Shown: positions 33,010 to 42,665, counted from the first letter of the stretch. The stretch: 64,000 nucleotides of DNA from Actinocatenispora rupis (GCF_016861975.1 NZ_BOMB01000001.1:1-64000), one strand, 5' to 3'. The notes: generated by a model from the letters alone, not told the origin. Translations and numbers: made by a program.

Positions 33010-34626
33010 GTGACCGACCGCGCGCCGTCCTGGAACGGCTGGGAACCCGCCGCCCGTCCACCGCTGCCCGCCGCCGCCCGGCGCGAGCTGACCCGGCTGT
33101 TCGGCTCCTGGCCCGCACCCACCCCGCCGGTACCGCTGGCCGACGTGACGCTGCCCGGTTCGGCGCTGCCGGACGGGGCGCGGCGCGAGTTCGTGGCCGC
33201 GCTGGGCGAGGAGCACGTGACGACGGACCGGACGGAACGGATCCGGCACGCCGCCGGCCGGGCGTACCTGGATCTGGTCCGGCTCCGGTCGGGCGACGCG
33301 GGCGGTGCGCCGGACGCGGTGCTGCGGCCCGCCGACGCCGAGCAGATCGCCGACGTACTCCGGATCTGCGTCGGCCGCCGCGTCGCCGTCGTGCCGTACG
33401 GCGGGGGCACGAGCGTGGTGGGCGCGCTGGCCGCCGACCGGGGCGACCAGCGGGCCGCCGTGGCGCTCGACCTGTCCCGGCTCGACCGGCTCGTCGCGCT
33501 CGACCGGGTGGCGCAGACCGCGACGCTGTCCGCCGGCATGCGCGGGCCGGAGGTTGAGGCGGCGCTCGGCGGGCTCGGCTTCACCCTCGGCCACTTTCCG
33601 CAGAGCTACCGGTACGCGACGTTCGGCGGCTGGGTCGCCACCCGTTCCGCCGGCCAGGCGTCCACCGGGTACGGGCGGATCGACGAGCTGGTGCACCGGG
33701 TGCGGTGCGTGACGCCGACCGGCGAGCTGGATCTCGGCCGGGGCCCCGCGTCGGCCGCCGGTCCCCGGCTGATCGACCTGGTGGTCGGCTCGGAGGGCGC
33801 GCTCGGCGTGATCACCGAGGCGACCGTCACGGTCCGCCCCGTCCCCGCCGCCCGCCGGTACGAGGGATGGTCGCTGCCCGGGCTCGGCGCCGGACTGGAG
33901 GCGTTCCGGGCGCTGGCGCAGCGGCTCGGACCGGGCCTGGCGCCCGACGTCTGCCGGCTGTCCGACCCGGACGAGACACGCACGACGTTCCTGCTCGGCG
34001 GGACCGCCGCCCGCCTCGCCCGGGGGTACCTGGCGGTCCGCGGACACGGCGCCGGCTGCCTCGCGATCCTCGGCTGGGAGGGTGAACCACACCTCGTCCG
34101 GTACCGTCGGCGCGCGGCGGCGCGGCTGCTGGAGTCGTACGGCGGGGTGCCGCTCGGCGGGACGCCCGGCGCGTCGTGGCGGCACGGCCGGTTCGGCGCG
34201 CCGAACCTGCGGGACACCCTGCTCGACCACGGACTGCTCGTCGAGACGCTGGAGACCGCCGCCGACTGGTCCGCGCTGCCCGCCCTGTACCGCGCCGTCC
34301 GGGAGACGCTGCGCGCCGAGCTGGGCCGCGTCCTCGTCATGACGCACGTCTCCCACCTGTACCGCACCGGCGCCTCCCTGTACGTCACCGTCCTCGGCGT
34401 ACGCGACCGTGCCGACCCGGTCGGGCAGTGGACCCGCGCGAAACGTGCCGTGACCACCACGATCCAGTCGTACGGCGGGACCGTGACGCACCACCACGCG
34501 GTCGGTGTGGACCACCGGTCGGCGCTCGCCGACGAGATCGGGGAGCGCGGCGTCGCCCTGCTGCGCGCCGCGAAGGCGGAGCTCGACCCGACCGGCATCA
34601 TGAACCCCGGCACCCTCGTACCCTGA
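33010..34626 (+). CDS. FAD-linked oxidase resembling alkyl-dihydroxyacetonephosphate synthase
   Basis: 538 aa VAO/PCMH-family flavoprotein. FAD loop P-Y-G-G-G-T-S-V-V-G (about 129-138), G-S-E-G-A-L-G-V-I-T-E-A-T-V, then H-V-S-H-L-Y-R-T-G-A-S-L-Y-V-T and the H-H-H-A-V-G triplet (about 498-503). The last two match alkyl-DHAP synthase, the ether-lipid enzyme swapping an acyl for an alkyl chain, better than glycolate or lactate oxidases. Divergent from tetR-glpD, whose product supplies DHAP. Actual ether-lipid synthesis is inference. Directly followed by a minisatellite. Confidence 0.85.
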   Translation: MTDRAPSWNGWEPAARPPLPAAARRELTRLFGSWPAPTPPVPLADVTLPGSALPDGARREFVAALGEEHVTTDRTERIRHAAGRAYLDLVRLRSGDAGGAPDAVLRPADAEQIADVLRICVGRRVAVVPYGGGTSVVGALAADRGDQRAAVALDLSRLDRLVALDRVAQTATLSAGMRGPEVEAALGGLGFTLGHFPQSYRYATFGGWVATRSAGQASTGYGRIDELVHRVRCVTPTGELDLGRGPASAAGPRLIDLVVGSEGALGVITEATVTVRPVPAARRYEGWSLPGLGAGLEAFRALAQRLGPGLAPDVCRLSDPDETRTTFLLGGTAARLARGYLAVRGHGAGCLAILGWEGEPHLVRYRRRAAARLLESYGGVPLGGTPGASWRHGRFGAPNLRDTLLDHGLLVETLETAADWSALPALYRAVRETLRAELGRVLVMTHVSHLYRTGASLYVTVLGVRDRADPVGQWTRAKRAVTTTIQSYGGTVTHHHAVGVDHRSALADEIGERGVALLRAAKAELDPTGIMNPGTLVP

Positions 34627-34885
34627 CCCGCGCCGGCCGGAACCCTTGTACCGCAGGCGAATCAGGCCCGGCGCGACCTGACCCAGCCCCGCTGGAACCC
34701 TTGTCCCGAAGGCGAACCGGGCCGGCGTGCCCTGACCTGGTCCGGCCGGAACCCTTGTGCCGCAGGCGGATCGGGCCCGGTGTGCCCTGACGCGCGCCGG
34801 CCGGAACGCTTGTGCCGCAGGGGTATCAGGCCCGGCGTGCCCTGGCCGACGGGCCGGAATCGTTGCGGCGTGGGCGGATCAGGAC
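34623..34885 (+). repeat. 55-bp tandem repeat (minisatellite), nearly five units
   Basis: Units begin CTGAC or CTGGC at 34623, 34678, 34732, 34787 and 34842 (periods 55, 54, 55, 55). They share G(C)CGGAACCCTTGT, CCGCAGGCG and GGCCCGGCGTG blocks. Copies differ by several substitutions, most in the fifth. The first unit contains the stop codon of the preceding gene. The period is not a multiple of three and no frame stays open with sense. Confidence 0.85.
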
Positions 34886-34895
34886 GCGGGCCGGG

Positions 34896-35462
34896 TCAGG
34901 GGAGGATGCGGCGGAGTACCGGGAGGAGGTCGGCCCGGGTGGGCGTCGGGTCGGCGACGAGGGACTCCAGCAGCAGCCCGTCGATGGCGGCGGTCACCGC
35001 CCGCGCGGTCACCGGATCAGTACGGCGGGCGATGAGTGCGGTGATGTCCGACATCCAGGCCGTCGCGGCGGGACGGAGCGCGGGACGGCGCAGCGCCGCC
35101 AGGTACAGCTCGTACTCGACGATGGTGCGGTCGCGGTGGGGGCCGACGTCGTGCGTGATCATGTCGGCGAGCGCCGCGGCCAGGTCGGCGTCCGCGGGCA
35201 GCCCGTCCAGGAACTCCCGCAACCGCCGGTTGTACGCCTCCGCCGCGGCCCGCAACGCCGTCGCCAGCAGCTCGTCCCGGCTGCCCAGGTGGTACGTGGT
35301 GGATCCGAGCGGTACGCCGGCGGCGGACGCGACGGCGCGGTGGGTGAGCCCGTCGAGGCCACGCTCGGCGATCACGGCGATGGTCGCTTCGACGAGCCGG
35401 TCGCGCCGGCCGGGATCGGTCGGCCCCCGGCGGTTGGCCGGACTCCGCGGGTTGGTGGTCAT
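34896..35462 (-). CDS. TetR-family regulator (of the SMR efflux gene)
   Basis: 188 aa from ATG 35462. Helix-turn-helix [20 protein letters not shown] (about 37-56) followed by [11 protein letters not shown]. It lies 20 bases downstream of the SMR transporter on the same strand, so it is the second gene of that operon. A 40-bp inverted repeat in front of the operon is the likely operator. A longer in-frame version reaching upstream would run through the SMR gene and is rejected. Confidence 0.88.
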   Translation of the reverse strand: MTTNPRSPANRRGPTDPGRRDRLVEATIAVIAERGLDGLTHRAVASAAGVPLGSTTYHLGSRDELLATALRAAAEAYNRRLREFLDGLPADADLAAALADMITHDVGPHRDRTIVEYELYLAALRRPALRPAATAWMSDITALIARRTDPVTARAVTAAIDGLLLESLVADPTPTRADLLPVLRRILP

Positions 35463-35482
35463 CGCGGTCAGTCTCCCCGAGG

Positions 35483-35803
35483 TCAGTGCCCGCCGCCGAG
35501 GTTGAGCGCGACGACGCCGGCGACGATCAGCGCGATGCCGCCGATCTTGACCATGCTGACCGGCTCGTGCAGCAGCACCATGCCGACGGCGGCCACGACG
35601 GCCGTCCCCGCCCCGGACCAGATCGCGTACGCCACGCTCACGGGCATCGACTTGAGCGTCTGCGACAGCAGCGCGAACGACACCAGGTACCCGAGGACGG
35701 TGCCGACGCTGGGCCACAGCTTCGTGAACCCGGCGGAGAGCTTGAGCAGGCTGGTGGCGGTGATCTCGGCGGCGATGGCCGCGGCGAGCAGTACGTAGGG
35801 CAT
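35483..35803 (-). CDS. Small multidrug resistance (SMR/QacE) family transporter
   Basis: 106 aa, four membrane helices, ATG 35803. Essential membrane glutamate is in [12 protein letters not shown] (Glu13). W-x-G-x-G-T-A and L[15 protein letters not shown] are the other SMR landmarks. Proton-coupled export of cationic drugs, guanidinium or quaternary ammonium compounds; the substrate is not decided by sequence. Operon with the TetR gene; a single SMR gene rather than a heterodimer pair. Confidence 0.92.
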   Translation of the reverse strand: MPYVLLAAAIAAEITATSLLKLSAGFTKLWPSVGTVLGYLVSFALLSQTLKSMPVSVAYAIWSGAGTAVVAAVGMVLLHEPVSMVKIGGIALIVAGVVALNLGGGH

Positions 35804-35820
35804 GAGCCGGTCCCGTTCTT

Positions 35821-35860
35821 GTGTACAGACGTCCACAATGGGCTGTGGACGAACGTACAC
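35821..35860. promoter_or_regulatory. 40-bp inverted repeat, likely TetR operator of the SMR operon
   Basis: Left arm GTGTACAGACGTCCACA (35821-35837), 6-base spacer, right arm TGTGGACGAACGTACAC (35844-35860). The arms match at 14 of 17 positions. It begins 18 bases before the SMR start codon, covering its promoter zone. Confidence 0.7.
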
Positions 35861-36085
35861 CGGGCTGGGGGTTCTCGTCCCGGACAGGTGGTAAGGGTCA
35901 TGCCGGCGTACGGTGCCCGGACCGCGGACCGTACGCTGTGCGCGCGCTCGCCGACGCCGTCCGCGGGTGCGTACCCCTCCGTTCGAAGGGATCCGACGCA
36001 GTGCCGACCTGCCGCAACCGTGGGCGTTCCCGGCCCGCCGACCGGCTCCCGGAGAACCGTCAGGTGGGTGCGGAAGAATGGGCGC
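35861..36085. other. dxr upstream region
   Basis: 225 bases without a gene. Contains GTACGGT/ACCGTAC (35910-35937) as a small inverted repeat. AAGAAT (36074-36079), six bases before the dxr ATG, is a weak leaderless-type -10. Confidence 0.4.
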
Positions 36086-37291
36086 ATGACGACACGTGAG
36101 GTCGTGCTGCTCGGGTCGACCGGGTCGATCGGCACACAGGCGATTGACGTGATACGCCGCAATCCGGACCGCTTCCGGGTGATCGGCCTGGCCGGTGGTG
36201 GCGGCAACGTCGAGCTGCTCGCCCGACAGGCGCTGGAGCTGTCCGTCGAGGTGGTCGCGGTCGCCCGGGCCAGCGTCACCCAGGACCTGCAGCTCGCGTT
36301 CTACGCGGAGGCGCAGCGGCGCGGGTGGGCGACCGGGCAGTACCGGATCCCGAAGATCCTGGCCGGTCCGTCGGCCGCGGCGGAGCTGGCCGCCCTGCCG
36401 TGCGACCTGGTGCTCAACGGGATCACCGGGTCGGTCGGGCTCGGTCCGACGATGGCCGCGCTCACCGCCGGGCGTACGGTCGCGCTCGCGAACAAGGAGT
36501 CCCTGGTCGCCGGCGGTGAACTGGTCCGCACGGTGGCACGGCCGGGCCAGCTGGTGCCGGTCGACTCGGAGCACAGCGCGCTCGCCCAGTGCCTCCGCGC
36601 CGGCCGCGCGGACGAGGTCGCCCGGCTGGTCGTGACGGCGAGCGGCGGGCCGTTCCGCGGGCGCTCGCGCGACGAGCTGGTCGACGTGACGCCCGAGCAG
36701 GCCCTCGCCCACCCGACCTGGGACATGGGCCCCGTCGTCACAGTCAACTGCGCCAACCTGGTGAACAAGGGCCTTGAGGTGATCGAGGCGCACGAGCTGT
36801 TCGGCATCCCGTACGAGCGGATCGACGTGGTGGTGCACCCGCAGTCGATCATCCACTCGATGGTGCAGTTCACCGACGGGTCGACGATCGCGCAGGTCAG
36901 CCCGCCGGACATGCGGCTGCCGATCTCGCTGGCGCTGGGCTGGCCGGACCGGGTGCCCGACGCGGCGCCGGCGATGGACTGGACCGCCGCGCAGCGGTGG
37001 GAGTTCCTGCCGCTCGACGAACAGGCGTTCCCCGCGGTACGGCTGGCGCGGGAGGTCGGTGCGGCCGGCCGCTGCCGCCCCGCCGTGTTCAACGCGGCGA
37101 ACGAGGAGTGTGTCGCCGCGTTCCTGGCAGGCGATCTGCCGTTCCCTGCGATCGTCGACACAATTGCGGCGGTTCTGGATCGGGCGCCGGACTTCGGCGT
37201 ACCGGGTACCGTCGATGACGTGCTCACCGCCGAGACCTGGGCCCGCCAGACGGCCCGCGAGCTCTGCTCGACCCTGAAGAGAGGACACTGA
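36086..37291 (+). CDS. dxr: 1-deoxy-D-xylulose 5-phosphate reductoisomerase
   Basis: Second step of the MEP isoprenoid pathway: DXP to MEP with NADPH. 401 aa, ATG 36086 chosen by the canonical start [13 protein letters not shown] (6-18, NADPH loop). Further motifs: [22 protein letters not shown], metal/substrate [10 protein letters not shown], and A-S-G-G-P-F-R-G. The flexible loop reads P-T-W-D-M-G. Coupled to the M50 gene by TGATG; with ispG two genes on, this is a conserved actinobacterial block. Confidence 0.96.
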   Translation: MTTREVVLLGSTGSIGTQAIDVIRRNPDRFRVIGLAGGGGNVELLARQALELSVEVVAVARASVTQDLQLAFYAEAQRRGWATGQYRIPKILAGPSAAAELAALPCDLVLNGITGSVGLGPTMAALTAGRTVALANKESLVAGGELVRTVARPGQLVPVDSEHSALAQCLRAGRADEVARLVVTASGGPFRGRSRDELVDVTPEQALAHPTWDMGPVVTVNCANLVNKGLEVIEAHELFGIPYERIDVVVHPQSIIHSMVQFTDGSTIAQVSPPDMRLPISLALGWPDRVPDAAPAMDWTAAQRWEFLPLDEQAFPAVRLAREVGAAGRCRPAVFNAANEECVAAFLAGDLPFPAIVDTIAAVLDRAPDFGVPGTVDDVLTAETWARQTARELCSTLKRGH

Positions 37292-38559
37292 TGGCGTACG
37301 CGATCGGCGTGATCCTGTTCGCCCTCGGCATCCTCGTCTCGGTGGCACTGCACGAGGCCGGGCACATGTTCAGCGCCCGCGCCTTCGGCATGAAGGTCAG
37401 CCGTTACTTCATCGGCTTCGGCCCGACCCTGTTCTCCTTCCGCCGCGGCGAGGTGGAGTACGGGCTGAAGGCCATTCCCGCTGGCGCGTTCGTGAAGATC
37501 GACGGGATGACGCCCCTGGAGGAGGCCGAGGAGGTCAAGCCGGAGGACCGGCACCGGGTCTTCTGGCGCAAGCCGGTCTGGCAGCGCACGATCGTACTGG
37601 TCGCCGGCTCGGTGACGCACTTCGTCCTGGCGTTCGTGATCTTCTGGGTCGCCGCCGCGTTCGTGGGTGTGCCCAACCCGAAGCTCGCCGACTACCAGTC
37701 GCTCAAGGTGCCCGCGCAGATCGGCCAGACCGCCGCCTGCGTGCAGGTCAAGTACGACGCGGCGAACCCGGAGAAGTGCACCCCGGCCGACCCGAAGGGG
37801 CCCGCGAAGGCGGCCGGGCTCAAGGCCGGCGACACCATCACGAAGATCGGCGGCACGCCCACCCCGACGTACGAGGACCTGGTGCGCACCACGCAGCACA
37901 CCAAGGCCGGGCCGGTGCCGGTGACGTACATCCGGGACGGCCGCTCACACACGACCACGGTGACGTTGGTGACCGCGCAGCGGCCGACCGGCGGCACCAC
38001 CGAGCACCCGACGTACTCCGACGTCTCGGTACTCGGCATCACGCTGGCCACGTCGCAGCAGATGGGCATCCCCACCACCGTGTCGTACGGGCCGGTCGAG
38101 GGCGTCGCGCAGGCCGGCCAGCTGTACGCGCAGACCGCGGTGGGCATGGGCCACGCCGTGGTCCGGATCCCGGAGAAGATCCCGAACCTGGTGACCGCGC
38201 TGGCGGGGGAGAAGCGCAGCGCGGACACCCCGATCAGCGTGGTGGGCGCGAGCCGGCTCGGCGGTCAGGCCGGCGAGCTGCACGCGTGGTGGTTCTTCCT
38301 GCTGCTGCTCGCCCAGCTCAACCTGTTCATCGGAGTGTTCAACCTGCTTCCGCTGCTGCCCCTCGACGGCGGGCACGTGGTGATCGCGTGGTTCGAGAAG
38401 CTGCGCTCGTGGTGGGCGTCCCGGCGGGGCCGCGCCGATCCGGGCCGGGTCGACTACCTGAAGCTCATGCCGATCACGTACGCGGTCGTGATCGTCTTCG
38501 GTGGGTTGAGCGTGCTCACCGTGGCCGCGGACATCATCAATCCCGTCACCCTGAATTGA
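37291..38559 (+). CDS. Site-2 (M50/RseP-type) membrane metalloprotease
   Basis: 422 aa intramembrane zinc protease. Catalytic H-E-A-G-H at residues 21-25 in the first membrane helix; third ligand Asp359 in L-P-L-D-G-G-H in a late helix. A PDZ domain at about 155-220 ([13 protein letters not shown]) has a ~20-residue insertion with a Cys pair (C-V-Q-V...K-C-T-P). Homologues release membrane-bound anti-sigma factors or clear signal peptides (Rip1 in mycobacteria). Same dxr-M50-ispG order as in mycobacteria. Confidence 0.93.
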   Translation: MAYAIGVILFALGILVSVALHEAGHMFSARAFGMKVSRYFIGFGPTLFSFRRGEVEYGLKAIPAGAFVKIDGMTPLEEAEEVKPEDRHRVFWRKPVWQRTIVLVAGSVTHFVLAFVIFWVAAAFVGVPNPKLADYQSLKVPAQIGQTAACVQVKYDAANPEKCTPADPKGPAKAAGLKAGDTITKIGGTPTPTYEDLVRTTQHTKAGPVPVTYIRDGRSHTTTVTLVTAQRPTGGTTEHPTYSDVSVLGITLATSQQMGIPTTVSYGPVEGVAQAGQLYAQTAVGMGHAVVRIPEKIPNLVTALAGEKRSADTPISVVGASRLGGQAGELHAWWFFLLLLAQLNLFIGVFNLLPLLPLDGGHVVIAWFEKLRSWWASRRGRADPGRVDYLKLMPITYAVVIVFGGLSVLTVAADIINPVTLN

Positions 38560-38566
38560 GGCGTAC

Positions 38567-39733
38567 ATGACCACGGTCAGTCTCGGCATGCCAGAGGTAC
38601 CGCCGCCACCGCTGGCGGAGCGCCGGCAGTCCCGGCAGATCATGGTGGGCAGCGTTCCCGTGGGCGGGGGCGCGCCGGTCAGCGTGCAGTCGATGACCAC
38701 CACCGTCACCGCCGACGTGAACGCCACGCTGCAGCAGATCGCGGAGCTGACCGCGTCCGGCTGCCAGATCGTCCGGGTCGCGGTGCCGTCGGCGGACGAC
38801 GCCGAGGCGCTGCCGGCGATCGCGAAGAAGTCGCAGATCCCGGTGATCGCCGACATCCACTTCCAGCCGAAGTACGTGTTCGCCGCGATCGACGCCGGCT
38901 GTGCCGCGGTGCGCGTCAACCCGGGCAACATCAAGCAGTTCGACGACAAGGTCGCCGAGATCGCCCGGGCTGCCAACGACGCGGGCACCCCGATCCGGAT
39001 CGGCGTCAATGCCGGCTCGCTCGACAAGCGCCTGCTGGAGAAGTACGGCAAGGCCACGGCCGAGGCGCTGGTCGAGTCGGCGCTGTGGGAGTGCTCGCTG
39101 TTCGAGGAGCACGGCTTCCGCGACATCAAGATCTCCGTCAAGCACCACGACCCGGTCGTCATGATCCGGGCGTACCGGCAGCTCGCGCAGCAGTGCGAGT
39201 ACCCGCTGCACCTCGGCGTGACCGAGGCGGGCCCGGCATTCCAGGGCACGATCAAGTCGGCGACGGCGTTCGGCGCGCTGCTGGCCGAGGGCATCGGCGA
39301 CACGATCCGGGTGTCGCTGTCCGCCCCGCCGGTGGAGGAGGTCAAGGTCGGCATCGGGATCCTGGAGTCGCTGGGGCTGCGCGAGCGCGGCCTGGAGATC
39401 GTCTCCTGCCCGTCCTGCGGCCGCGCCCAGGTCGACGTGTACAAGCTGGCCGAGGAGGTGCACGCCGGTCTGGATGGCCTCCCCGTACCGTTGCGTGTCG
39501 CCGTGATGGGCTGCGTGGTGAACGGCCCGGGCGAGGCGCGCGAGGCGGACCTCGGCGTGGCGTCCGGCAACGGCAAGGGCCAGATCTTCGTACGCGGTGA
39601 GGTCATCAAGACCGTGCCGGAGTCGCAGATCGTCGAGACCCTGATCGGTGAGGCGCTACGGATCGCCGAGGAGACCGGCGCGGAGCTGCCGGAGGAGTTG
39701 CGCGGGCTGGGCCCGACGGTCGAGGTGCACTGA
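38567..39733 (+). CDS. ispG: 4-hydroxy-3-methylbut-2-enyl diphosphate synthase
   Basis: Penultimate MEP-pathway enzyme, [4Fe-4S] reductase converting MEcPP to HMBPP. 388 aa. Cluster ligands Cys281, Cys284 (S-C-P-S-C-G-R) and Cys316 with Glu323 (G-C-V-V-N-G-P-G-E). TIM-barrel start [10 protein letters not shown] (about 37-46). ATG 38567 is 7 bases after the M50 stop with GAGG upstream. Full length. Confidence 0.96.
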   Translation: MTTVSLGMPEVPPPPLAERRQSRQIMVGSVPVGGGAPVSVQSMTTTVTADVNATLQQIAELTASGCQIVRVAVPSADDAEALPAIAKKSQIPVIADIHFQPKYVFAAIDAGCAAVRVNPGNIKQFDDKVAEIARAANDAGTPIRIGVNAGSLDKRLLEKYGKATAEALVESALWECSLFEEHGFRDIKISVKHHDPVVMIRAYRQLAQQCEYPLHLGVTEAGPAFQGTIKSATAFGALLAEGIGDTIRVSLSAPPVEEVKVGIGILESLGLRERGLEIVSCPSCGRAQVDVYKLAEEVHAGLDGLPVPLRVAVMGCVVNGPGEAREADLGVASGNGKGQIFVRGEVIKTVPESQIVETLIGEALRIAEETGAELPEELRGLGPTVEVH

Positions 39734-39868
39734 GGCCCGGCGGCCGGGGGCGGACAGGTGCCCAGGTCCGACGGCGACGTGGACGGCGCGGCGCACGATG
39801 CCGCCTCCGCCCGGCCGCGTCGTCTGGCACGCTGGAGGGGTGCAGGCTGGGGTGCCCGGAGGCGGGAC

Positions 39869-40708
39869 GTGTTGACGGTCCCCGCCCGGTTGCTGAGTGA
39901 TGCGGACCGGGCCGAGGCCGAGCGACTGCTCGATCTGGAGCCGGTCGCCGCGGCGCAGGTGGCCGAGCGGGTCGAGGCCGGTGGGCTGACGTGGTGGCGG
40001 GCCGGCGCCCGTGTCTTCGGGTACGGCGCGCCCGGCCGCCTGGAGTCGCTGTGCTGGCTAGGCGCCAACCTCATTCCGGTACGTGCCGGCCCGGACGCGG
40101 TGGCCGGCTTCGCGGAGCTGGCGCAGCGCGAGGGGCGGCGCTGTTCGTCGATCGTCGGCCCGGCCGACGCGGTCCTCGACCTGTGGGGTCAACTCCAGTC
40201 GACCTGGGCCCCGGCCCGGGAGGTACGCGCGAGTCAGCCACTGATGATGACCGACCGCCCGAGTACGGTCGCGCCCGACCCCGAGGTACGGCTGGTGCGG
40301 TCGAGCGAGGTGGGCGTGCTGTTTCCGGCCGCGGTCGCGATGTACACCGAGGAGGTCGGCGTCTCGCCGATCGTCGAGGCGGGCGGCCGGGTGTACCGGC
40401 AGCGGGTGGCCGAGCTGGTGCGGGCCCGCCGGGCGTACGCGAGGTTCGAGGACGGTGCGGTCGTCTTCAAGGCGGAGCTGGCGGTGGTGACCCGGCACAC
40501 GGCGCAGGTGCAGGGCGTGTGGGTGGCGCCGGAGTGGCGGGGCCGCGGGCTGGGTGTCGCGGGGATGGCGGCGGTGGTCGCGGACGCCCTGGCGCGCGTC
40601 GCTCCGAGCGTCAGTCTCTACGTGAACGACTACAACCTCGCCGCCCGCCGCGTGTACGAGCGGTGCGGCTTCCGTACGGTCGGCACGTTCGCGACGGTGC
40701 TGTTCTGA
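39869..40708 (+). CDS. GNAT acetyltransferase with N-terminal DUF4081-like domain
   Basis: 279 aa, GTG 39869 with GGAGG (39858-39862). N-terminal half (about 1-140) resembles DUF4081; the C-terminal GNAT domain has V-Q-G-V-W-V-A-P-E-W-R-G-R-G-L-G-V-A-G (about 211-229, acetyl-CoA loop) and L-Y-V-N-D-Y-N-L-A-A-R-R-V-Y-E-R-C-G-F. A gene of this type follows ispG in mycobacteria too. Substrate unknown. Confidence 0.87.
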   Translation: MLTVPARLLSDADRAEAERLLDLEPVAAAQVAERVEAGGLTWWRAGARVFGYGAPGRLESLCWLGANLIPVRAGPDAVAGFAELAQREGRRCSSIVGPADAVLDLWGQLQSTWAPAREVRASQPLMMTDRPSTVAPDPEVRLVRSSEVGVLFPAAVAMYTEEVGVSPIVEAGGRVYRQRVAELVRARRAYARFEDGAVVFKAELAVVTRHTAQVQGVWVAPEWRGRGLGVAGMAAVVADALARVAPSVSLYVNDYNLAARRVYERCGFRTVGTFATVLF

Positions 40709-40729
40709 TCGTCCTGTACGCCGGGTTGC

Positions 40730-40760
40730 CGCGCCGGGTGGCGCCCGGCCACCTGGCGCG
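40730..40760 (+). terminator. Terminator-like hairpin after the GNAT gene
   Basis: CGCGCCGGGTGGC (40730-40742) pairs with GCCACCTGGCGCG (40748-40760), 13 bp with one wobble pair, 5-base loop, no T-run. Confidence 0.6.
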
Positions 40761-40784
40761 AATGGGCGGCACTACGTGTCTGGG

Positions 40785-40938
40785 GGCATAATCCTTGTAT
40801 GTCCAATTTTTCTGTCAGATTTATGCGTATCCGCGGTCGGACTCGTGACAGCCCACTGACTACGTTGGGATAATTTGGCGAGCACTGAGAGTTACGAACT
40901 CATGGTTCGTGGACCCGATTGCGGACGAGGTGAGCGCG
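40785..40938 (+). promoter_or_regulatory. AT-rich promoter island before the unknown membrane gene
   Basis: Strikingly A/T-rich for this genome, for example CCAATTTTTCTG at 40803. GTGACA (40845-40850), 18 bases, then GATAAT (40869-40874) is a good -35/-10 pair; CATAAT at 40788-40793 could be a second -10. Confidence 0.55.
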
Positions 40939-41469
40939 ATGGGGAGGATCGTCAAGACCCGTGGCGAGGGCGTCACCAAGTACTACTGGTACCCGGGCGA
41001 GAAGGCTGACTGGATCAAGGCAGCCGTCGCCGCGGGCAGTGGTCTGGTCGTCCTGGCACTGGTCGCTCTGCTGACGCACAGCGGACTGTGGGCCTCCGTG
41101 CTCGGCACGTCCGTGACGGCGGCGGTGGCCGGGCTGAACTTCGGCCGGCGGGACGCGCGCGCACTGCGCGAGTTCCCCGACGTGGCGTCGGTCCGGAAGG
41201 CGGCCATCGTCGACACGGGACGGGCGATGTGGCGGGCCATGGTCAAGGGCTGTGGCGCGGCCGGCGCGGCCGTACTGGTCGCGAACATGTCCGCGCACGG
41301 CTTCGTGGCCGACTGGGTACTGCCGCTCGTACCGGCCGTGGTCGGCGCGCTGGCACACCAGGCCGGCATGACGTACGAGCGATGGCTGGAGGACGCCGAG
41401 ACGCGCAAGCAGGCGGCCGAGGCGGCGTCGCCGCTGCACGCCGCGGCACCCACCAGCAACGCGGCCTGA
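40939..41469 (+). CDS. Unknown membrane protein
   Basis: 176 aa from ATG 40939 (MGRIVKTRGEGVTKYYWYPG) with an AGG-type ribosome site; a GTG at 40909 would add ten residues. Two hydrophobic pairs: about 28-62 and 103-135, separated by a basic loop F-G-R-R-D-A-R-A-L-R-E-F. I do not recognise the family. It is preceded by the AT-rich promoter island and a terminator, so it is an independent unit, possibly acquired. Codon use in the gene itself is ordinary for the genome. Confidence 0.7.
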   Translation: MGRIVKTRGEGVTKYYWYPGEKADWIKAAVAAGSGLVVLALVALLTHSGLWASVLGTSVTAAVAGLNFGRRDARALREFPDVASVRKAAIVDTGRAMWRAMVKGCGAAGAAVLVANMSAHGFVADWVLPLVPAVVGALAHQAGMTYERWLEDAETRKQAAEAASPLHAAAPTSNAA

Positions 41470-41476
41470 CAGCACG

Positions 41477-42592
41477 TCAGGTACTCCGACGACGGCGGCG
41501 GCCGATCAGGACCGCCGCCGTCAGCGCGCCACCGATCAGCAGGAGTACCAGGGGGGTGAAGGCGGCGACCAGCAGCAGGGTGTCGGTGTCCGGCAGGTCG
41601 CTGCCCGACCCGGTGGAGCCGCCGGCGCGGTAGTACACGACGGACTGGTGCGGGGTGTCGGCTGCGGCGCGGACGAAACGGAAGTCCTCGGTGACCGCGG
41701 ACGGGGCCAGGTCCACCAGGTCGAACCGGGTCAGGAACATCCGGTGCGGCACGAACGGCGCGAGCGGATCGCCGTCCGTACCGCCGGACGGGGTGGCGGT
41801 GGGCGCGGTCGACGGCGTCGGAGCGTCGATCCAGTCGGCGTACCGGACGTCGGACTCGGACGGCAGGCCGCCGATGGCGCGCATCCGGTGGTCGGCGAGC
41901 ACGTACAGGCGGACGGTCTGGGGTTTCCTGGCCAGGTGCGTCAGCCGCATCGGGTAGACCAGTTCCCGGCTGGGGAACGTGACCGCGAGCGGCGGCAGCT
42001 GCGTACCGAGGTCGCGGTGGCCGGCGGCGGGGCGGAGCCGGACCGCGACGTACACCCAGTGGGCGGCGGCGTACGGGCGGACGCCGCGGGCGAGCGTCGG
42101 CGACAGGTGGAAGCCGTGCGCGGTGAGCCACCTCGACAGCGCCGTACCGTCGCTCGCGGCCAGCGTGGCCACGTCGTACGGGCCGACGGGGACGTGGGAC
42201 AGGACGCGGACGTCGGGGGACGGGCGCGCCGCCCCCGGTACTGCGCAGGCGCCGGAACAGTCTCCGTGCCGCGGCTCCTCGACGACCCGGGGCGCGGTGA
42301 CCTGCGCGAGCCGGTTGAACAGTGCGGTGTCGGCGAGCCGGAAGGTGGGCTTCGCCGGTACGGGCAGGAACCAGGCGGCGGACGTGGGCGTCGCGGTCAG
42401 GGTGAGGCTCATCGCGATCGTCTCGCTGCCGCCCTCGTACCGGACGAGGGAGGTCTCGTCGGCGACGCGCGCGTCCGGGTTCGGGGTGACGATCGCGCCA
42501 CACGCGCAGGCCAGCGCCGGGGTGGCGACGAGCCCGAGCTGGGCCAGGAGTACGGCGGCGAGGACTGCGGCCAGCCGGTGCGTACGTCTCAT
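41477..42592 (-). CDS. DUF2330 secreted, membrane-anchored protein
   Basis: 371 aa, ATG 42592 with AAGGACG upstream. Signal peptide (R-R-T-H-R-L-A-A-V-L-A-A-V-L-L-A-Q, cleaved near T-P-A-L-A) followed at once by C-A-C-G, the conserved DUF2330 start; a further C-S-G-A-C pair lies near residue 90. Extracellular domain to about 335, then one membrane helix and an R-R-R-R-R-S-T tail. Function of the family is unknown. The four cysteines could form disulfides or bind a cofactor. Confidence 0.87.
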   Translation of the reverse strand: MRRTHRLAAVLAAVLLAQLGLVATPALACACGAIVTPNPDARVADETSLVRYEGGSETIAMSLTLTATPTSAAWFLPVPAKPTFRLADTALFNRLAQVTAPRVVEEPRHGDCSGACAVPGAARPSPDVRVLSHVPVGPYDVATLAASDGTALSRWLTAHGFHLSPTLARGVRPYAAAHWVYVAVRLRPAAGHRDLGTQLPPLAVTFPSRELVYPMRLTHLARKPQTVRLYVLADHRMRAIGGLPSESDVRYADWIDAPTPSTAPTATPSGGTDGDPLAPFVPHRMFLTRFDLVDLAPSAVTEDFRFVRAAADTPHQSVVYYRAGGSTGSGSDLPDTDTLLLVAAFTPLVLLLIGGALTAAVLIGRRRRRST

Positions 42593-42665
42593 CTCATCGT
42601 CCTTGGTCGGCGGTGGCGTCGGTTGTCGGACGTGCCGGACCGGCTGGCGGTTCCCGCCGGCCGTG

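Noticed and set aside
34623-34885. CRISPR-like array
   Set aside because: Units are contiguous 55-bp imperfect repeats without unique spacers, and no cas genes are near.
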